Assembly (NCBI GenBank): GCA_000701945.1
Contig: KL370840.1
Location: 1,206,709 to 1,270,708 of the forward strand
DNA from: Anaerotruncus sp. MC2020
Lineage (GTDB): Bacteria > Bacillota > Clostridia > Oscillospirales > Ruminococcaceae
DNA length: 64,000 nt
Direction of reading: 5' to 3'
Under the pieces are notes generated by a model. The model was not told where the DNA came from and made no database searches. It saw nothing but the letters and a program-made list of their open reading frames with translations. Made by a program: the position numbers and the translations under genes. Below are positions 59,741 through 64,000 of this stretch, piece by piece (position 1 is the first letter of the stretch; every line of letters starts with the position of its first letter).

Positions 59741-60378
59741 AGTTGGAATATGTGCTGCCTGCGGACATCGAAAAGCGCAGCTTTGAAATAATCGAGAGCG
59801 AGCTTGAAGCGGAAATACCCGAAAGGATAAAGCCCGTAGTCATTCGCGCGATACATACTACTGCCGATTTCGACTACGCGGAAAGCCTCTATTTTTCGGA
59901 GGGTATCATTGAAAAGGCACTTGAGACCCTCGACAGCGGAGCCGTCATAGTCACGGATACGAATATGGCAAAGGCGGGCATAAACAAGGCTGCACTTGCA
60001 CGTCACGGCTGCGAGTGTATGTGCTTCATGGCTGACGCTGACGTCGCGGAGACCGCCAAGCTCAACGGCACAACGCGTGCGACGGCTTCGGTGGACAAAG
60101 CCGCGCTTCTTGGCAGACCTGTCATATATGCCGTAGGAAATGCACCGACGGCTCTTGTGCGGCTTTGCGAGCACATCACCGCGGGAGACTTCGTTCCCGA
60201 ATTCGTCATAGGCGCACCTGTAGGCTTTGTGAACGTCGTGCAGTCGAAGGAGATGCTCATAGCATCGGGGATACCGTGTATAGTTGCCCGCGGACGCAAG
60301 GGCGGGAGCAATGTAGCGGCAGCGATATGCAACGCATTGCTTTATATGCTTGACGAACAAAAAGGGTATAAAAAGTGA
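59737..60378 (+). CDS. cbiC: Cobalt-precorrin-8 methylmutase
   Basis: The product has 213 residues. VIRAIHTTADFDYAESLYFS has the catalytic His40. TDTNMAKAGINKAALARHG and PVGFVNVVQSKEMLIASGIP are typical of CbiC/CobH. It moves the methyl from C11 to C12. Last gene of the contiguous run. Confidence 0.95.
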   Translation: MKLEYVLPADIEKRSFEIIESELEAEIPERIKPVVIRAIHTTADFDYAESLYFSEGIIEKALETLDSGAVIVTDTNMAKAGINKAALARHGCECMCFMADADVAETAKLNGTTRATASVDKAALLGRPVIYAVGNAPTALVRLCEHITAGDFVPEFVIGAPVGFVNVVQSKEMLIASGIPCIVARGRKGGSNVAAAICNALLYMLDEQKGYKK

Positions 60379-60416
60379 AAGATAATTGTATCTAACGTAT
60401 ATTTTTTACCGAATAC

Positions 60417-60445
60417 TTGCATTTTTCGGGACATTCTGATATAAT
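60417..60445 (+). promoter_or_regulatory. Promoter of the riboswitch-controlled operon
   Basis: TTGCAT (60417-60422), 17 bases, TATAAT (60440-60445). Confidence 0.7.
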
Positions 60446-60475
60446 TATTCATGTTCATGAACACAATTTAATAAA

Positions 60476-60650
60476 GCAAGCGGTGCCTCCTACGCCGATA
60501 CTTCGGCAGGCAGGAGGGTAAAAGGGAAGCAGGTGAAGCTCCTGCACGATCTCGTCACTGTAATTGCGGAGCTGTATACGATGATGTCACTGAGCGATTG
60601 GGAAGGCTGTATACCGCGATGATGCATAAGTCAGGAAACCTGCCGTTTTG
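60476..60650 (+). ncRNA. Cobalamin riboswitch
   Basis: CGGTGCCTCC starts the P1/P2 region. AGGGAAGCAGGTGAAGCTCC and the GCAC-CTGTAATTG core lie at about 60522-60570, GGGAAGGC at 60599-60606, and the B12 box AGTCAGGAAACCTGCC at 60629-60644. A terminator follows at 60734-60760. It should switch off cbiK and the uptake genes when adenosylcobalamin is plentiful. Confidence 0.92.
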
Positions 60651-60733
60651 TTGGTACATGACCGAAAGGTCAAGGTCACGAGGTATTGATCGTACTGTTT
60701 TTCAGGCTCTCAGCGGAGAGTCTGTTTGCAATG

Positions 60734-60762
60734 CCTTCTGCCTGCGCGGAGGGTTTTTTTGT
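60734..60762 (+). terminator. Riboswitch expression-platform terminator
   Basis: CCTTCTGC pairs with GCGGAGGG (two G-T pairs) around four bases, followed by seven T, 37 bases before the cbiK start. Confidence 0.8.
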
Positions 60763-60798
60763 TATGCGGTCAAGCCTTTCTCAGAAAGGAAGATCATC

Positions 60799-61824
60799 AT
60801 GAAAAAAACAATCGCATTACTTATAGGACTCAGCTGCATCACCGCTGCTTTCACAGCCTGCGGAGACAGCACCTCCGAGAGCTCATCGGAGGCAACAACA
60901 GCTCCGACGACATCAGCCTCGCTCGAGGTCATCACAACTGAACCGACCTCCACTGAGGCTGCGGAAGAAGAGGACGAGGAGAACTACGATACAGGCGACG
61001 CCTCACTCGACAACGTCCGCAATCAGGACGAGATAGGCGACAACGAGCTGCTCGTGCTCAGCTTCGGAACGAGCTTCAACGACAGCCGCCGCCTGACTAT
61101 CGGAGCTATCGAGGACTCGCTCGAGAAGGCATTTCCCGACTACTCAGTTCGCCGCGGATTCACAGCTAACATCGTCATCGACCACGTTGAGCGCCGCGAC
61201 GGCATCCACATCGACGACATAGACGAATCCCTCAAGAGAGCCGTTGACAATGGCGTAAAGAACCTCATAGTTCAGCCCACTCACCTGATGAACGGCATTG
61301 AGTACGACGAGCTCAGCAGCAAGGTCGCAAGCTACTCCGACGCATTCGACAAGGTAGTTATCGGCGAGCCGCTCCTCACAAGCGACGACGACTTCAAGCG
61401 CGTTGAGAACGCTATCGTTGACTGGACTAAGGAGTATGATGACGGCAAGACCGCTGTCTGCTTCATGGGTCACGGCACGGAGCACGCTTCAAATGCGGTA
61501 TACGCAAAGATGCAGGATATGCTCACAGCGGACGGTCACACGAACTACTTCATCGGCACAGTAGAGGCTGAGCCCTCCCTTGACGACGTTATCGAAAAGG
61601 TGAAGGCAGGCGGATACGAGAAGGTAGTTCTCGAGCCTCTCATGGTAGTTGCAGGCGACCACGCAAACAACGACATGGCAGGCGACGACGAGGATTCATG
61701 GAAGTCTGCTTTTGCAGCAGAGGGCTTCGAAGTAGAGTGCCTGCTCAGAGGTCTCGGCGAGAACGAAGAGATAAGGAAGATATACGTCGAGCACGCCCAG
61801 AAGGCAATCGACTCCTTAAAGTAA
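60799..61824 (+). CDS. cbiK: CbiK-type sirohydrochlorin cobaltochelatase, lipoprotein form
   Basis: The product has 341 residues. The start is ATG 60799 behind AAAGGAAG. The lipoprotein signal MKKTIALLIGLSCITAAFTA is followed by CGDS, then a 60-residue Ser/Thr/Glu linker. The chelatase domain begins LLVLSFGTSFNDSRRLTIGA; candidate metal ligands are His in CFMGHGTEHASNAVY and VVAGDHANNDMAGDDEDS. CbiK inserts cobalt into sirohydrochlorin, normally in the cytoplasm; exported versions are known in Desulfovibrio. Riboswitch control fits corrin or cobalt biology, but an external chelatase may instead handle tetrapyrroles or cobalt for uptake. Confidence 0.9.
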   Translation: MKKTIALLIGLSCITAAFTACGDSTSESSSEATTAPTTSASLEVITTEPTSTEAAEEEDEENYDTGDASLDNVRNQDEIGDNELLVLSFGTSFNDSRRLTIGAIEDSLEKAFPDYSVRRGFTANIVIDHVERRDGIHIDDIDESLKRAVDNGVKNLIVQPTHLMNGIEYDELSSKVASYSDAFDKVVIGEPLLTSDDDFKRVENAIVDWTKEYDDGKTAVCFMGHGTEHASNAVYAKMQDMLTADGHTNYFIGTVEAEPSLDDVIEKVKAGGYEKVVLEPLMVVAGDHANNDMAGDDEDSWKSAFAAEGFEVECLLRGLGENEEIRKIYVEHAQKAIDSLK

Positions 61825-61833
61825 GATAAATAT

Positions 61834-61861
61834 ATCGGGCAGTTCAGGCTGCCCGATTTTG
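61834..61861 (+). terminator. Hairpin after cbiK
   Basis: ATCGGGCAG and CTGCCCGAT pair around six bases, with TTTT; probably partial, since the next gene starts at 61878. Confidence 0.7.
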
Positions 61862-61877
61862 ATATAAGAGGTATAAT

Positions 61878-62795
61878 ATGAAAAAGACAATCATCGCACT
61901 TTCACTGTTGACCGCAATTGCGCTCGCCTCCTGCGGAGCTGACAGCTCATCGTCCGAACAGAGCACAACTCAGGCTGCGACCACCGCTGCGGCTGCTGAA
62001 GCCTCCACGGAAGCTGAAACTGCTGTCACCACAGAGCACGCTACTGCTCCGCAGAACGAGGTCGGCTACGAGGGCATGACCGAGGTAAAGGCTGACGCTC
62101 TTAACATCGGAAACTACTACATTTCCGTGGATTCGAGCTCGTCCATGTTCAAGATAGCGAACTGCATACTGCACGTCGGAGAGGACGGCATGACCGCCGA
62201 TATCATCATCGACAGCAAGTCCTACGACGCTCTCTATATGGGTACTGAGGACGAGGCAAAGTCCGCAGCAGGAACTATAAAGTATACCGAAAACGCGAGC
62301 GGACAGTCCGTGTTCAACGTTCCTGTCGAGGCTCTCGACAAGGAGATACAGTGCGCGGCTCTCAGCGCAAAGAAGCAGGAGTGGTACGGACGCACGCTCG
62401 TATTCCGCGCAGATTCGCTCCCCGACACGGCATTCAAGGAGCTGAGATACGCGACAGTCTCCTCTCTCGGTCTCGAGGACGGCGAGTACACTGTTGATGT
62501 CAAGCTCGACGGCGGCTCGGGAAAAGCGTCGATAGAGTCCCCGACCGCACTCACGATAAAGGGCGGCAAGGCACTTGCAAAGGTAAGATGGAGCAGCGAC
62601 AAATACGACAAAATGGTCGTACAGGAGCTTGAATTCACGCCGACCGTTACCGACGGTCATTCCGTATTCGAGATACCTGTTATCGGCTTCGACTACAAAA
62701 TGCCCGTCAGTGCGAACACTACTGCAATGAGCACTCCGCACATGATAGACTACACACTCACTTTCGACTCCACAACGATAAAGAAATGCGAATAA
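61878..62795 (+). CDS. Surface lipoprotein with two beta-sandwich-like domains
   Basis: The product has 305 residues. The lipoprotein signal MKKTIIALSLLTAIALASCG and an Ala/Thr linker precede a domain at about 70-185 (YYISVDSSSSMFKIANCILH, SKSYDALYMGTEDEAKSAAG) and a second at about 190-300 (GEYTVDVKLDGGSGKASIES, KYDKMVVQELEFTPT). The pattern recalls NEAT-like heme or tetrapyrrole binding domains, but no firm family call is made. Between cbiK and an ABC binding protein, a role in binding cobalt, corrinoid or tetrapyrrole is inferred. Confidence 0.7.
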   Translation: MKKTIIALSLLTAIALASCGADSSSSEQSTTQAATTAAAAEASTEAETAVTTEHATAPQNEVGYEGMTEVKADALNIGNYYISVDSSSSMFKIANCILHVGEDGMTADIIIDSKSYDALYMGTEDEAKSAAGTIKYTENASGQSVFNVPVEALDKEIQCAALSAKKQEWYGRTLVFRADSLPDTAFKELRYATVSSLGLEDGEYTVDVKLDGGSGKASIESPTALTIKGGKALAKVRWSSDKYDKMVVQELEFTPTVTDGHSVFEIPVIGFDYKMPVSANTTAMSTPHMIDYTLTFDSTTIKKCE

Positions 62796-63913
62796 AGCGA
62801 CTGATACCGCTTGCCGCCGTCGGGCTTCTGCTTGTGACCTCCTGCGGCAGGCAGGAAGAGCGCGCAGAGCTTGATATCATCGGCAGCATGGAGCTTAGAT
62901 ACGCGGAGCAATTCAGCGTTGACTACTGCGAGAACGGCTGCTCGGTGGTGACTATCGGAGACGACCGCTTTCTTGTTGTTCCTGCGGGCACAGAAGTCCC
63001 CGCCGATACCACAGGAATGACAGTTATACAGCAGCCTGTTGAGAACATCTACGTTGCGGCGAGCTCCGCTATGGACTTATTTGACGGCATCGGCAGGCTG
63101 AATGACGTCACGATGACCTCCACCGCTGCGAACAGCTGGAGCCTGCCGCATATCCATGACGCAGTTGCCTCGGGCGACATAGAATTCATCGGCAAGTACA
63201 GTTCGCCCGACTACGAATATCTTCTCACGGAGAACTGCGGACTTGCGGTCGAATCGACGATGATATACCACACCCCCGAGGTCAGGGAGCAGCTCGAATC
63301 GCTCGGTATACCCGTTATCGTAGAGCGCTCGAGCTACGAAACTCACCCGCTCGGGCGCATGGAATGGATAAAGCTTTACGGACTGCTGACGGGAGACAGC
63401 GCTGCTGCCGAGGCTGTTTTCAGCGAGAAAACGAAGGCGTTCGAGGAGCTAAAAGTTGCGGACATTCCTGAAAGCGAGCGAAAAACCGCAGCCTTCTTCT
63501 ATATCACGTCGAACGGATACGTGAATATCCGCAAGCCTGCCGACTACGTCTCGAAGATGATAGAGCTCGCGGGCGGACGCTACATTTTCACTGCGGACGC
63601 CCTCAGCGTGGACGACAATGCGCTCTCGACGATGAATATTCAGACCGAGACCTTCTACGATATCGCGCGCGACGCGGATATCCTGATATACAACAGCACC
63701 ATTGACGGCGAGCTCGACAGCATTGAACAGCTTATCGGCAAATGCGGAGTTCTCGCGGACTTCAAAGCCGTTAAGTCGGGCGATGTGTGGTGTACGGGAC
63801 AGAATATGTTCCAGCAGACCACAGGCGCCGCGGATATGATATACGACCTCAGCGCCGTCCTCACCGACAGCGCTGACGAAACGGAGCTGACCTATCTTCA
63901 CAAGCTCAAATGA
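62786..63913 (+). CDS. ABC transporter substrate-binding lipoprotein (BtuF/FecB type)
   Basis: The product has 375 residues, overlapping the previous gene by 10 bases. The lipoprotein signal is MRIKRLIPLAAVGLLLVTSC. The two-lobed helical-backbone fold shows in ENIYVAASSAMDLFDGIGRL, LGIPVIVERSSYETHPLGRM, EWIKLYGLLTGDSAAAEAVF and DILIYNSTIDGELDSIEQL. A vitamin B12, cobinamide or heme ligand is likely, given the riboswitch and the permease that follows. Confidence 0.85.
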   Translation: MRIKRLIPLAAVGLLLVTSCGRQEERAELDIIGSMELRYAEQFSVDYCENGCSVVTIGDDRFLVVPAGTEVPADTTGMTVIQQPVENIYVAASSAMDLFDGIGRLNDVTMTSTAANSWSLPHIHDAVASGDIEFIGKYSSPDYEYLLTENCGLAVESTMIYHTPEVREQLESLGIPVIVERSSYETHPLGRMEWIKLYGLLTGDSAAAEAVFSEKTKAFEELKVADIPESERKTAAFFYITSNGYVNIRKPADYVSKMIELAGGRYIFTADALSVDDNALSTMNIQTETFYDIARDADILIYNSTIDGELDSIEQLIGKCGVLADFKAVKSGDVWCTGQNMFQQTTGAADMIYDLSAVLTDSADETELTYLHKLK

Positions 63914-63922
63914 GGTGAAAGT

Positions 63923-64000
63923 ATGAGTAAAAACAGGGCTATACGCTGGACGCTATGCTTTGCCGCACTTGCAGTCCTCGCCGCCGCTTTTTTCGTTCTC
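63923..64000 (+). CDS. FecCD-type ABC permease, N-terminal part
   Basis: ATG 63923 is nine bases after GAGGTG. MSKNRAIRWTLCFAALAVLA then AAFFVL, the start of a membrane helix, cut by the window end. Position after the binding protein indicates a BtuC-like permease. Confidence 0.7.
   Translation, partial: MSKNRAIRWTLCFAALAVLAAAFFVL

Noticed and set aside
60598..60798. N-terminal extension of the cbiK frame
   Set aside because: It covers the cobalamin riboswitch and its terminator; the lipoprotein signal at 60799 with a good ribosome binding site is the true start.
1..64000. CRISPR arrays, tRNA or rRNA genes
   Set aside because: No regularly spaced short repeats with unique spacers and no cloverleaf or rRNA-like sequence were found by reading; the long-spaced repeats R1-R4 are too far apart for an array.

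Overview
The window looks like a chromosomal piece of a low-to-moderate GC, rumen- or gut-type Firmicute close to Ruminococcus (Oscillospiraceae). The grounds are dockerin-type Ca-binding repeats on secreted proteins, a BspA-type leucine-rich repeat protein, strong GGAGG ribosome binding sites, TTGACA-17-TATAAT promoters, sortase and lipobox signals, a CsoR-regulated copper pump, an NHLM-type peptide export locus and a full anaerobic (cbi) cobalamin operon. The genus is inferred from gene content only.

Region 1 (about 1-22.7 kb) is AT-rich accessory DNA full of gene remains. It opens with an ArsR regulator and a redox-family gene cut off by nested IS256-type and IS605/TnpB-type insertion remnants (0.5-3.3 kb). 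Next come a two-gene secreted cassette on the minus strand (a CHAP/dockerin/GH25 cell-wall hydrolase and a BspA-dockerin protein, 3.4-8.8 kb) and a 9-13 kb stretch of internally deleted genes (secreted protein, beta-helix lipoprotein, apbE, NapH-like ferredoxin, serine recombinase). Intact OhrR, glutathione peroxidase and radical SAM genes follow. A minus-strand redox operon (22.4-15.2 kb) encodes four flavodoxin-like proteins, one of them secreted with a dockerin half-repeat and a cyclophilin-like domain, plus an iron alcohol dehydrogenase, an ABM monooxygenase, a CMD-cupin fusion and a chimeric aldo/keto reductase remnant, all below a LysR gene. A 24-27 bp near-palindromic repeat recurs at 9.48, 12.87, 16.40 and (diverged) 26.36 kb.

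Region 2 (22.7-36 kb) is GC-richer. It holds a full-length beta-helix lipoprotein with the same promoter architecture as the deleted copy at 9.7 kb, an OmpR-type two-component system that may regulate both copies, a Nudix hydrolase, a roughly 305-bp long-inverted-repeat element, the csoR-copA copper locus (CopA carries a C-terminal CopZ-like domain behind an internal ribosome binding site), and two c-di-GMP proteins. One of these is a GGDEF-EAL enzyme; the other is an unusual LacI-sensor/EAL/beta-helix fusion.

Region 3 (36.5-45 kb) contains an LPQTG-anchored surface protein and an NHLM-type secretion operon: two precursor-like proteins with double-glycine leaders and zinc-ligand-like cores, an HExxH protein, a STAS protein, a short HlyD-like adaptor, a C39-peptidase ABC transporter and a second ABC transporter. 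This is the best candidate for an undescribed system in the window.

Region 4 (46-64 kb) is a contiguous cobalamin operon, cbiD-F-G-H-J-ET-A-cobT-cobU-cobS-cobU-like-cobC-cbiB-cobD-cbiP-cbiC. A cobalamin riboswitch follows, controlling a lipoprotein CbiK-type cobaltochelatase, a surface lipoprotein, an ABC binding protein and the start of a permease. cbiL is not in the window.
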